Shown in pieces: positions 15,745 through 28,261 of a DNA stretch of 64,000 bases. Location: the NCBI RefSeq assembly GCF_036248275.1, contig NZ_CP109181.1:6882001-6946000 (forward strand), in the 5' to 3' direction. Both the position numbers and the translations under genes were made by a program. The stretch's first letter is position 1; each line of letters opens with the position of its first letter. The notes below the pieces were generated by a model. It was not told the origin of the DNA and ran no database searches. It saw nothing but the letters and a program-made list of their open reading frames with translations. Source of the DNA: Streptomyces sp. NBC_01716. Its GTDB lineage: Bacteria > Actinomycetota > Actinomycetes > Streptomycetales > Streptomycetaceae.

Positions 15745-17783
15745 CAGGCAACCCTCCCGTACGCGCCCGAAGCGCCTCGCACATCCCTGACCAGCCCCGC
15801 GATGCTGTCCGCGCGCAACTCGTCGAGCGTGACGGCCGTGCCGCCGAGCTCGCCCGCGAGCGCGACCGCCAACCCGAGCCGTACCGGCCCCGACTCGCAG
15901 TCCACGACCACCGACGCCGTGCCGTCGGCGGCGTGCAGCCGTGCCGCGCGAGTCCCGAGCGCCACCGGATCGGCCCCGCCGGTCGCCCGCCCGTCGGTGA
16001 CCACGACGAGCAGCGGGCGCCGCGCGGGATCACGCATCCGCTCCACCCGAAGGACGTCGTGCGCCTTCAACAGCCCGGCGGACAACGGAGTCCGCCCGCC
16101 GGTGGGCAGCGACTCCAGCCGTACGGCCGCCGCGTCGACCGAGGAGGTAGGCGGCAGCGCCACCGTGGCGTCCTTCCCACGGAAGGTGATCAGACCGACC
16201 TTGTCGCGCCGCTGGTACGCGTCCAGGAGCAGCGACAGGACGGCGCCCTTCACAGCCGACATGCGCTGCCGCGCGGCCATCGACCCGGAGGCGTCCACCA
16301 CGAACAGCACCAGATTGCCCTCGCGCCCCTCGCGGTTCGCCTGCCGCAGATCGTCGCGCCGTACCACCAGCCCGCGCCCGGAACGGCCACGCGCCCGCTG
16401 GTGCGGCGCGGCGGCCTGGATCGTCGCGGCCAGATGCAGTTTGCTCAGCGCGCCCCGTGGCCGCCTGGCCCCGGTCGTACGCCCGTGGTCGGTACGCGCC
16501 CGGGAACGGCGCCCCGCCGCACCCTCACCGAGACCGGGCACGCTGAGCGTCTTCGTACGGAAGGGCTCGGCGGCGCGTACGGCGGACTGCTCACCGCCGC
16601 CCCCGGCGGGACGGCCGCCCTGCCCCTCCTCGGGCTCCGCAGGCGCCTCGGCGGGCTCGGCCGGGCTTTCCCCCGCTTCCGGCCCCCGCGGCCCCTCAGG
16701 CCCGTCCTGCGGCGGCTGCCCGCCCCCGCCAGGCCCGTCCGGATCCGGGTCGTCGTCGGGAGAGCCGTCATCGCCGCCGAACTCCTCCAGCGTGTCGTCC
16801 AGTTTCTCCTCGTCCAGCCCCGGTGCGTCGAACGGATTGCGCCGCCTGCGGTGCGGCAGCGCGAGCAGCGCCGCCTGCCGTACGTCCTCCGCCAGCACGA
16901 CCGTGCGCCCCGCCCACGCGGCGAGCGTCGTCGCCGTCCTGGCCATCACGATGTCGGCGCGCATGCCGTCCACCTCGAACGCGGCGCACGTCGCGGCGAT
17001 CTGCCGCAGCGCGGCGTCACCGAGCCGTACCTCGGGCAGCAGCGCCCGCGCGGCCACGATGCGCGCCCGCAGCTCGTTCTCCTCGTCGGCCCAGCGCGCG
17101 GCGAACGCGGCGGGGTCGTCGTCGTAGGCGAGCCGGCGCCGTACGACCTCCACCCGCAGATCGGGCTCGCGCGAGGCGGTGACCTCGACGGTGAGTCCGA
17201 ACCGGTCGAGCAACTGCGGCCGCAGCTCGCCCTCTTCGGGGTTCATCGTCCCCACGAGCAGGAACCGCGCGGCATGCCGTACGGAGACGCCCTCGCGCTC
17301 TACGTAGGAGGCCCCCATCGCGGCGGCGTCCAACAGCAGGTCCACCAGGTGGTCGTGCAACAGGTTGACCTCGTCCACGTACAGCACGCCCCGGTGCGCG
17401 TCGGCGAGCAGCCCCGGCTCGAAGCTCTTCACGCCCTCCGCCAGCGCCCGTTCGATGTCGAGCGCGCCGACCAGCCGGTCCTCGGAGGCGCCGACGGGGA
17501 GTTCGACCACCCGCGCGGGGCGCGCGGACCCCGGACCCGCCTCGTGCGGCCCGTCGGGGCACGCCGGGTCGGGTGCTCCCGGGTCGCAGGAGAAGCGGCA
17601 GCCCGCGACGACGGCGACGTCCGGCAGCACCGCGGAGAGCCCGCGCACGGCCGTGCTCTTCGCGGTGCCCTTCTCGCCGCGCACGAGCACCCCGCCGACG
17701 GCCGGGGACACGGCGTTGAGCAGCAGCGCGAGCCGCAGATCGTCCTGCCCGACGATGGCGGTGAAGGGATACGGCGTACTCAC
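15744..17783 (-). CDS. Cobaltochelatase-associated ChlI/ChlD fusion protein
   Basis: A 679-residue fusion of an AAA+ ATPase (ChlI/BchI-like) with a von Willebrand A domain (ChlD-like). Seen in order: Walker A GEKGTAKSTAVR near residue 40, Walker B VLYVDEVNLL near 135, sensor-type GTMNPEEGELRPQLLDRFGL, an acidic Pro-rich linker at about 335-410, and the MIDAS motif DASGSMAARQRMSA near residue 500. Such proteins energise the large CobN chelatase subunit in actinobacteria, replacing proteobacterial CobS and CobT. It lies directly downstream of cobN, with an 88-bp gap that may contain a processing or internal promoter site. Confidence 0.9.
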   Translation of the reverse strand: MSTPYPFTAIVGQDDLRLALLLNAVSPAVGGVLVRGEKGTAKSTAVRGLSAVLPDVAVVAGCRFSCDPGAPDPACPDGPHEAGPGSARPARVVELPVGASEDRLVGALDIERALAEGVKSFEPGLLADAHRGVLYVDEVNLLHDHLVDLLLDAAAMGASYVEREGVSVRHAARFLLVGTMNPEEGELRPQLLDRFGLTVEVTASREPDLRVEVVRRRLAYDDDPAAFAARWADEENELRARIVAARALLPEVRLGDAALRQIAATCAAFEVDGMRADIVMARTATTLAAWAGRTVVLAEDVRQAALLALPHRRRRNPFDAPGLDEEKLDDTLEEFGGDDGSPDDDPDPDGPGGGGQPPQDGPEGPRGPEAGESPAEPAEAPAEPEEGQGGRPAGGGGEQSAVRAAEPFRTKTLSVPGLGEGAAGRRSRARTDHGRTTGARRPRGALSKLHLAATIQAAAPHQRARGRSGRGLVVRRDDLRQANREGREGNLVLFVVDASGSMAARQRMSAVKGAVLSLLLDAYQRRDKVGLITFRGKDATVALPPTSSVDAAAVRLESLPTGGRTPLSAGLLKAHDVLRVERMRDPARRPLLVVVTDGRATGGADPVALGTRAARLHAADGTASVVVDCESGPVRLGLAVALAGELGGTAVTLDELRADSIAGLVRDVRGASGAYGRVA

Positions 17784-17871
17784 AGTGCCTCCAAGGCATG
17801 GGTCGGCGTGTTCGGCCCGTCCGGCGTTCGGAAGCCGGCTCCGGCGGCTCCGGCGGCGCTCGGGTTCGCTC

Positions 17872-21575
<3,704 letters not shown>

Positions 21576-21579
<4 letters not shown>

Positions 21580-23150
21580 GGCGCTCCAGGTGCGATGAAG
21601 GGAAGTCCTGACGGGGCGCCCGACTCGATCAGCCGCAGCAGCGCGTCCGTGTCCGCGTGTTCTTCGATCAGATCGCCGAGAAGGTCGAGTTGCTCCTCGC
21701 GCAGGGCGGCGAACGAGGTGCCCGGGGCGGGTACGAAGCGGCGCCCGGCCGCCCCTGCCACCTCGCGCAGGAAGGCGCGCCGGAAGCCGTCGCTCTCCAG
21801 CGAGCCGTGCCAGTGCGTGCCCCACACCTGGCCCGAACGGCATCCGTCCAGACGACGGCCGGCGCCGTCGACGAGGAAAGGGTCACCCCCTTCTACGGAG
21901 GCGACGCCGTGGTGGATCTCGTACCCCTCGACGCGCTCGCCCAGCGCCTCGCCGACAGGGCGAGCCAGCGTCTTCTCACGGGCGAACTCGACGCGTACGG
22001 GCAGCAGTCCGAGTCCCGCCACGGACACACCGCCCGAGCCCGAGCGGAACTCGACGTCGTCCTTGATGTGCTCGCCGATGAGCTGGTAACCGCCGCAGAT
22101 CCCGAGGACGGGGCGGCCGTCGGCGGCGCGCCGCAGCAGCGCGTCGGCGAGACCGCGCTCGCGCAGCCAGGCCAGCGCCCGCACCGTGCCGCGCGTACCG
22201 GGGACGATCACCAGGTCCGCGTCGGCGATCTCGTCGGCGCGGTCCACGAAACGCACCACCACGCCCGGTTCGGCCGCCAGCGCGTCCACGTCGGTGAAGT
22301 TGGACATCAGCGGCAACGCGCAGACGGCGACCCGCAGGACGTCCTCTCCGTACGGAGGGGCCACCACCGACTCGCGTACGGCGCCGCGCAGGGAGACCCG
22401 CAGACCGTCCTCCTCGTCGATGCCCAGACCGTGCCGGAAGGGCAGCACACCGTAGGTGGCGCGGCCGGTCAGCCCGCGCAGCATCTCCAGACCCGGCTCC
22501 AGCAGCGACACGTCGCCCCGGAACTTGTTGACGAGATAACCCGCGACCAGTGATTGGTCCTCGGGGCTCAGCAGCGCCGTCGTACCGAAGAACGACGCGA
22601 AGACACCGCCCCTGTCGATGTCGCCGACCACGACGACCGGCAGGCGGGCCGCCCGCGCGATGCCCATGTTGACGATGTCGGTACGCCGCAGATTGATCTC
22701 CGCCGGGCTGCCCGCGCCCTCGCAGATCACCGCGTCGTACGTGCGCCGCAGCTCCTCCAGACACTCCACGACGGTGCCCAGCAGGGTTTCCTGGCGGCCG
22801 GGGCCCGCGCCGTCGCCGTGGTAGCCACGCGCGCTCAGTTCACCCACCGGCCGCCCCATCAGGACGACTTGACTGCTGCGGTCGCCGCCCGGTTTGAGCA
22901 GGACGGGATTCATCAGCGCCGTCGGCTCGACGCGCGCCGCCTGTGCCTGCATCGCCTGTGCCCGGCCGATCTCGGCGCCTTCGCGCGTCACGAACGAATT
23001 CAGCGACATGTTCTGCCCCTTGAAGGGCGCCACCTTCACGCCCCGGCGGACGAGCCAGCGGCAGATGCCCGCCGTCACGACGCTCTTCCCGGCGTCGGAC
23101 GTCGTTCCGGCGACGAGCAGCCCGCCCCCGCGCGCCTGTCCCGTGCTCAT
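21576..23150 (-). CDS. cobQ: Cobyric acid synthase
   Basis: A 524-residue glutamine-dependent amidotransferase that amidates side chains b, d, e and g of adenosylcobyrinic acid a,c-diamide. The N-terminal dethiobiotin-synthetase-like ATPase carries GTTSDAGKSVVTAGICRWL, and APFKGQNMSLNSFVT is the CobQ signature. The glutaminase domain has its catalytic cysteine in VLGICGGYQLIGEHI and the histidine in WGTHWHGSLESDGFR. The ATG start is fixed by ATGA overlap with cobD. Length and motif spacing are ordinary. Confidence 0.95.
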
Positions 23151-24133
23151 CGCCGCGCCTTCCCAAGGAAGTTGTCGGCCAGCAGCCGCCCGGCCACGCA
23201 GACCCCGAACGCCAGCACGCCCACCCGGCGCGACAGTTCGACCGCCCGCTCGATGTCGGCCACCTCGACCGGCCGGCCACCGCCGTTCAGCACCGGCCGG
23301 TGCTCGACCCGCCCGCCGTACGCGAGGGTGCCGCCGAGCCGTACGCCCAGCGCGCCCGCGAACGCCGCTTCCACGGGGCCCGCGTTGGGGCTCGGATGAC
23401 GGCCCGCGTCGCGCCGTACCGCCCGCAGCGCCCGCGCGGGCGCGCCGCCCGCCACGGCCGCCAGTGCCGCCGTCAGCCGGGCGCCCGGCCAGCCGGCCAC
23501 GTCGTCCAGCCGCGCCGCCGCCCACCCGAAGCGCAGATGGCGCGGCGACCGGTGGCCGACCATCGCGTCCAGCGTGTTGACCGCGCGGAACGCGACCAGC
23601 CCCGGCACCCCGCTGAACGCGCCCCAGACCAGGGCTCCCACGACGGCGTCCGAGGTGTTCTCCGCGACGGACTCCACGACGGCGCGGGCGATCTCCGGCC
23701 CGTCCAGGCCCTGCGGATCCCGCCCGCACAGATGCGGCAGCCGCTCCCGTGCCGCCTCGATGTCCCCGGCCGCCAGCGCCCCGCCGACGGCCCTCGCCTC
23801 GCGCCCCAGCGACGTACCGCCCACCACGGTCCAGGTGACGGCGGCGGTCAGGACGACGGAGGGGGCCGTACGGCCCCGCAGCCCGCGCGCCACGAGTGCG
23901 GCCACCCCGGCCGTACCCCCGGCGCAGACGACGGTGTGCAGCGCGCCCCAGCCCCGGTGGTCACGCCACAGCAGGCGCTCCACGGCGCCCGCGGCCCGCC
24001 CGAAAGCGGCGACCGGATGGCCGCGCCGGGGATCGCCGAAGAGCCGGTCCGCGAGGAGACCGGCGGCGGCGCCGTACGCGAAAACGCTTCCCTGGGCCGG
24101 TACTTCGCGGCCCGCCGAATACCCGGCACGCAT
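23147..24133 (-). CDS. cobD: Adenosylcobinamide-phosphate synthase (CbiB/CobD)
   Basis: A 328-residue integral membrane protein that attaches the aminopropanol (phosphate) arm to adenosylcobyric acid. Family motifs are LLADRLFGDPRRGHPVAAFG at the N-terminus, VVESVAENTSDAVVGALVWGAFSGVPGLVAFRAVNTLDAMVGHRS in the centre and RDAGRHPSPNAGPVEAAFAGALGVRLGG towards the end. It is the first gene of the riboswitch-controlled run; about 130 nt of leader lie between the B12 box and its ATG. The first 17 residues (MRAGYSAGREVPAQGSV) precede the conserved region, so a later start is possible. Confidence 0.92.
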   Translation of the reverse strand: MRAGYSAGREVPAQGSVFAYGAAAGLLADRLFGDPRRGHPVAAFGRAAGAVERLLWRDHRGWGALHTVVCAGGTAGVAALVARGLRGRTAPSVVLTAAVTWTVVGGTSLGREARAVGGALAAGDIEAARERLPHLCGRDPQGLDGPEIARAVVESVAENTSDAVVGALVWGAFSGVPGLVAFRAVNTLDAMVGHRSPRHLRFGWAAARLDDVAGWPGARLTAALAAVAGGAPARALRAVRRDAGRHPSPNAGPVEAAFAGALGVRLGGTLAYGGRVEHRPVLNGGGRPVEVADIERAVELSRRVGVLAFGVCVAGRLLADNFLGKARR

Positions 24134-24261
24134 CGCTCAGCCCGCCGATACGCCTCGGGACGCTCTCGGGTTTCTCGTACTCGAAGGTCTGGACGCGACA
24201 GCTGAACCGCAGCCGGGCATGGCGACATGTCCTCACTCAGGGTCCGCGCCCTGGTTCGACG

Positions 24262-24420
24262 TGATGCGGCGACAAGAGTTCCTGACTCCCCGGGACATGG
24301 CTGTCCCCGGTCACAGTGGCGGGACCGCGCCGGATTCGCACCGGCTTCCTCTCGCTGTCGCCGTATTGGCCTCGGCAGTCCACCACGCGTGCGAAGTCCC
24401 GTCAACCAGGCTTTGACCTG
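24262..24420 (-). ncRNA. Cobalamin riboswitch upstream of cobD
   Basis: On the minus strand this leader has the conserved cobalamin aptamer pieces in order: a hairpin with GCCGG-TGCGAAT-CCGGC (24329-24345), CCCGCCACTG (24314-24323), a GC hairpin, and the B12 box AGTCAGGA (24280-24287) followed by ACTC. CGGCGACA (24356-24363) can pair with TGTCGCCG (24267-24274) to close the core. The 5' limit is approximate. Adenosylcobalamin binding is expected to shut off the cobD-cobI operon. This leader also fills most of the gene-free stretch 24134-24453. Confidence 0.93.
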
Positions 24421-24453
24421 CGACGGGGCAGTGTGCTGAGGCCCACACGGCGG

Positions 24454-24666
24454 TCAGGCGACGATCATGTAGATCCCGTACGACACGGCGGCCAGGCACA
24501 GGGCGAAGCAGACGTACGCGCCGGTGCGGGCGACGGTGACGGACCCCGTGGGTGCCGCGCTCTTCGAGAGCCCGACGATGCCCAGGGTGAACAGGCCCAC
24601 CAGGGCGACGGTGACCACGAGACTGACGCCGAAGACGGAGCCGAGCGCCGCCCAGTCGATGTTCAT
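24454..24666 (-). CDS. Small two-helix membrane protein downstream of pitH2
   Basis: A 70-residue hydrophobic protein with two predicted transmembrane helices, at about residues 10-33 and 48-68, joined by a short polar loop (SKSAAPTGSVTVAR). It follows the phosphate transporter gene after 40 bp on the same strand and probably shares its transcript. I recall a conserved gene in this place in Streptomyces; no function is known. An accessory role for the transporter is only inference. Confidence 0.75.
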   Translation of the reverse strand: MNIDWAALGSVFGVSLVVTVALVGLFTLGIVGLSKSAAPTGSVTVARTGAYVCFALCLAAVSYGIYMIVA

Positions 24667-24706
24667 GCTGAAAGAGTGTCCTTCGCTTCGTGTCGGGCCG
24701 CTGAGG

Positions 24707-25972
24707 TCAGACGGCCGCGGGCCGGGCCGGTTCGGCGGTCGGGTCCGATGTGCCCCCCGGGGCCGGGATGGTGGCGGCGATCTCCGACGCCGGACCGCCC
24801 ACAGGGGGCGGGGTGACGGCGGCGACGGCCGCGGTCACGACACCCGGGGGTTCGTCGGCCACGGCGGACTCGTCCGCCGCGTTGACATTCGTGTGGTCGA
24901 CCGGCCTGCGCCGCGACGCGACCCAGATGACCGTCGAGAGCGCGACGAGCAGCGCCGCCGTGGCCGCGATGCCCCACGGGCCCTGCCCGGTCAGGAACTC
25001 GGCGCCCGCCGCGACCAGCGCGGCGGCCGGCAGGGTCAGTCCCCAGGCGATGAACATTCGGGTGGCGGTCGACCAGCGGACGACTCCGCCCTTGCGGCCG
25101 AGACCGGCGCCCATCACCGCACCGGAGCAGGACTGGGTGGTGGAGAGCGAGAAGCCCAGATGGGACGAGGCGAGGATGACGGTCGCCGCGCTGGTCTGGG
25201 CGGCGAAGCCCTGCTGCGGGCGGAGGTCGGTGAGGCCCTTGCCCATGGTGCGGATGATGCGCCAGCCGCCGAGATAGGTGCCCAGCGCGATGGCGACACC
25301 GGCGGAGACGATCACCCACAGCGGGGGATTGGAGCCGGGGGCGACGACGCCGCCGGTGACGAGCGCGAGGGTGATGACACCCATGGTCTTCTGCGCGTCG
25401 TTGGTGCCGTGGGCAAGGGAGACGAGGGCGGCCGACGCGATCTGTCCCACCCGGAAGCCCTTCGCGGTGGCCTTCTCGTCCGTGCCGCGGCCGATGCGGT
25501 ACGTCAGCCGGGTGGCGAGCATCGCGGCCAGACCGGCGACCAGGGGCGCGGCGAGCGCCGGGAGCAGGACCTTGGTGACGACGACCCCGCCGTTGACACC
25601 CGAGGTGCCGACGGACATCAGCGTGGCGCCGATGAGACCGCCGAAGAGAGCGTGGGAGGAGCTCGACGGAAGGCCGAGCAGCCAGGTGAACAGGTTCCAC
25701 AGGATGGCGCCGACGAGCGCCGCGAAGATCACTTCTGTTCTGATGCCCTGCTCGTTGATGAGCCCGCCGGAGATCGTCTTGGCGACCTCGACCGACAGGA
25801 ACGCGCCGACGAGGTTGAGCACGGCGGACATCGCGACCGCCGTCTTGGGTTTCAGTGCGCCGGTCGAGATGGTCGTCGCCATCGCGTTGGCGGTGTCGTG
25901 GAAACCGTTCGTGAAGTCGAACACGAGAGCCGTCACGATCACGATCGCGAGCAGCAGCGTGAGGTGTTCCAT
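24707..25972 (-). CDS. pitH2: Low-affinity inorganic phosphate transporter, Pit family
   Basis: A 421-residue phosphate permease driven by proton symport of metal-phosphate. The two Pit signature repeats are clear: FDFTNGFHDTANAMAT near residue 20 and SLAHGTNDAQKTMG near residue 190. SSSHALFGGLIGA and SSHLGFSLSTTQSCSGAVMG are further inner-repeat motifs. The C-terminal 70 residues are Pro/Ala-rich and look disordered. ATG 25972 has an AGGG site upstream; the TTG at 25984 is less likely. A PHO box of two 11-bp repeats precedes the gene, fitting PhoP control known for pitH2 in S. coelicolor. Confidence 0.93.
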   Translation of the reverse strand: MEHLTLLLAIVIVTALVFDFTNGFHDTANAMATTISTGALKPKTAVAMSAVLNLVGAFLSVEVAKTISGGLINEQGIRTEVIFAALVGAILWNLFTWLLGLPSSSSHALFGGLIGATLMSVGTSGVNGGVVVTKVLLPALAAPLVAGLAAMLATRLTYRIGRGTDEKATAKGFRVGQIASAALVSLAHGTNDAQKTMGVITLALVTGGVVAPGSNPPLWVIVSAGVAIALGTYLGGWRIIRTMGKGLTDLRPQQGFAAQTSAATVILASSHLGFSLSTTQSCSGAVMGAGLGRKGGVVRWSTATRMFIAWGLTLPAAALVAAGAEFLTGQGPWGIAATAALLVALSTVIWVASRRRPVDHTNVNAADESAVADEPPGVVTAAVAAVTPPPVGGPASEIAATIPAPGGTSDPTAEPARPAAV

Positions 25973-26021
25973 TAACCCTGGCAATCCCTTGACGTCATCG
26001 GCCGTTCAGGAACGTAGGTAC

Positions 26022-26043
26022 GTTGAATGAACGGAAGATGAAC
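26022..26043 (-). promoter_or_regulatory. PHO box (PhoP operator) upstream of pitH2
   Basis: On the minus strand two adjoining 11-bp direct repeats, GTTCATCTTCC (26033-26043) and GTTCATTCAAC (26022-26032), match the Streptomyces PhoP direct-repeat unit, whose conserved part is GTTCACC. They lie 50-70 bp before the pitH2 start and about 60 bp before the divergent aldolase gene. Confidence 0.8.
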
Positions 26044-26100
26044 TGGGGCGGGCTTTGCGGTGACTCTCGCTCCGAGTGGGGCACCTGGCAGGATCGCCGC

Positions 26101-26823
26101 ATGACGGAAACCGGTGACCGGCACACGTATGAGGGCACGCGCGAAGACGCTTACGAGGGCACGCGCGAAGAGGCCCGGGAGCAGGGGATCGCGCGGGCCT
26201 GGCGGGACCTCGTCGCCACCGCCCGCCGCAGCGCGGCCGACGGACTGGTCGTCGGCACCTCGGGCAATGTGTCCGTACGGGTCGGAGAGCTGGTCCTCGT
26301 CACGCCCAGCGGGGTGCCGTACGACCGGCTGACGCCCGACGACACCGTCGCCGTGGACCTCGACGGCCACCAGGTCATCGGCCGTCTCAGGCCCACCAGC
26401 GAGCTGCCGATGCATCTGGAGGTCTACCGGAACGCGGACGCGGGCGCCGTCGTCCACACCCACGCCGTCCACGCCACCGCCGTCTCCACCCTCGTGCCCG
26501 AACTCCCGCTGATCCACTACATGGCGGCGGACTTCGGCGGTCCGGTCCGGATCGCCCCCTACGCGATGTACGGCACGGACGCCCTGGCCGAGAACATGGT
26601 GCGCGCGCTGCGCGACCGCACGGGCTGTCTGCTCCAGAACCACGGCACCGTCACCCACGCCGCCACCCTGGACCAGGCCTACGACCGTACGGCTCAGCTG
26701 GAGTGGATGTGCCGCCTCTGGCTCACGGCGAGTTCCGTCCCCGGCCACGCGCCCAGCCTGCTCTCCCGGCAGCAGGTGCGGGACGTCGAGGAGCGGCTCA
26801 AGGGCTACGGCCAGCCGGGCTGA
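26101..26823 (+). CDS. Class II aldolase/adducin family protein (fuculose-phosphate aldolase-like)
   Basis: A 240-residue zinc aldolase-like protein. Zinc ligands are visible as HTH in VVHTHAVHATAV and the histidine of LLQNHGTVTH; the catalytic glutamate candidate is in TSELPMHLEVYR. SGNVSVRV is the phosphate-binding loop of the family. It should cleave a sugar phosphate such as L-fuculose 1-phosphate into dihydroxyacetone phosphate and an aldehyde; the substrate is not certain. The N-terminal part holds a duplicated YEGTRE unit from a short DNA repeat. The ATG at 26101 is preferred over 26023, which would run through the PHO box. Confidence 0.85.
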   Translation: MTETGDRHTYEGTREDAYEGTREEAREQGIARAWRDLVATARRSAADGLVVGTSGNVSVRVGELVLVTPSGVPYDRLTPDDTVAVDLDGHQVIGRLRPTSELPMHLEVYRNADAGAVVHTHAVHATAVSTLVPELPLIHYMAADFGGPVRIAPYAMYGTDALAENMVRALRDRTGCLLQNHGTVTHAATLDQAYDRTAQLEWMCRLWLTASSVPGHAPSLLSRQQVRDVEERLKGYGQPG

Positions 26824-26953
26824 CCAGGCGCGCGGCCGGATCAAGCCCCCGGACTGGTGCAAGGCCGTGCCTCCCGTGCCTCCGGTGCCTCCCGTGTCAC
26901 CCCGGACGGCTGCTCCACTGGCCGTACGGCCCGTCCGTACCGACACTGGGAAA

Positions 26954-28081
26954 ATGCGACCGGCCAGAGCGACGGCAGCAGCCGTCACCACAGTGATCGG
27001 TGTCGGCACGGCAGCCGTGGCGGCCGGCCGGTACGCGAGCGACGCCGCGCTCAAGGCGCCTTTCGGACGACCACTGCCGGGCGACCCGCGGCTCACCGTG
27101 CACGCCACGGCCGCGGGCCGGGTGACCCTCACGCGCTGTCTGGCCTCCTTGCGCCCCGGGACCTACGGGCTGGAGTCCGCGGACGTCCAGGCGGTCGTCG
27201 GGCCCGTCATCGACGACGTACCGCACCCCGCCGACACCGTCGTCCGCCGGCTGGAGCGCGTCAGCCGCGGCACCCTCGGCGCCGGCAGCCGCGTCCGGCT
27301 CACCCCCCAGATTCACCACGGCGACCCCGGCAGCGCGCTCGGCCTGGAGTACGACCGGGTGGAGATCCCCGGTGAACTCGGCCCGCTGCCCGGCTGGTTC
27401 GTGCCCGGCAGCCGCGAGACCTGGATGATCACCGCACACGGGCTCGGCGCCACCCCGGAGCACCCCATGAACGTCATGGAGTTCCTGGTGGAGCAGCATC
27501 TCCCGGTCCTGAACCTGTTCTACCGGGGTGACCAGGGCGCCCCGCGTCCCCCCGACGGCCTCGGGCACCTCGGCGACTCGGAGTGGCGCGACCTCGACGC
27601 CGCGATCCGCTTCGCCGTGCGAGGCGGCGCCGAGTACGTGATCCTCTACGGCTGGTCCGTCGGAGCCACGATGGCCCTGCACGCCGCCGGGAAGTCCGGA
27701 CAGCGCGACCGCATCAAGGGACTCGTCCTGGACAGCCCCGTGCTCGACTGGGAGGCCACCCTGCGCGCCATGGCCACCGCCCGCCGCACCCCCGGCCCGC
27801 TCCTGCCCCTCGCCGTCCGCGCCGCACAGGGCCGCACGGGACTGCGCGGCGGCCGGCTGCCCGTGGTCGCCGACCCGGGGAAGCTCGATGTCCCCACGCT
27901 GATCGTCCACGGCCCCGACGATGCCCTGTCCCCCTGGTACCCCTCCCGCGAACTGGCCGCCCGCCGCACCGACCTGGTCACCCTGCACACGGTCTCGGAC
28001 GCCCCGCACGGCGCCATGTGGAACGCGGACCCCACCGGTTACGAGGAAACGCTCCGCCGCTTCCTCACCCCCCTCATGTGA
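26954..28081 (+). CDS. Alpha/beta hydrolase
   Basis: A 375-residue serine hydrolase. The N-terminus has one hydrophobic segment (AAAVTTVIGVGTAAVAAG), either a membrane anchor or uncleaved signal. The nucleophile elbow is LYGWSVGATMAL, the oxyanion region TAHGLGATPEHP, the acid lies in VHGPDDALSPW and the histidine in SDAPHGAMW. About 130 residues precede the hydrolase core and may form a cap. An ATG with GGGAAA ribosome site was chosen over an upstream start in a Pro/Val repeat. Substrate unknown; no neighbour points to a pathway. Confidence 0.8.
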   Translation: MRPARATAAAVTTVIGVGTAAVAAGRYASDAALKAPFGRPLPGDPRLTVHATAAGRVTLTRCLASLRPGTYGLESADVQAVVGPVIDDVPHPADTVVRRLERVSRGTLGAGSRVRLTPQIHHGDPGSALGLEYDRVEIPGELGPLPGWFVPGSRETWMITAHGLGATPEHPMNVMEFLVEQHLPVLNLFYRGDQGAPRPPDGLGHLGDSEWRDLDAAIRFAVRGGAEYVILYGWSVGATMALHAAGKSGQRDRIKGLVLDSPVLDWEATLRAMATARRTPGPLLPLAVRAAQGRTGLRGGRLPVVADPGKLDVPTLIVHGPDDALSPWYPSRELAARRTDLVTLHTVSDAPHGAMWNADPTGYEETLRRFLTPLM

Positions 28082-28261
28082 CCCCTCGGCACCGTCACTC
28101 ACACCGGCGCGCGACCTCCGCCGGGTAAGGCCGCCCGCGCTTCTCCGCCACCCCCGGCCACCCTCCGCTCCGGCGTCTTCCCGGGCGGGTGACCGGCGGG
28201 TGGAGGTCCGGGCGGCAGGTTCCGTTTGGGCTTTCGGGCAATCAGCGGGAAGACTGCTCCT

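Noticed and set aside
21580..21843. In-frame 5' extension of cobN
   Set aside because: It overlaps cobQ coding sequence, while the ATG at 21579 gives the ATGA overlap typical of the locus.
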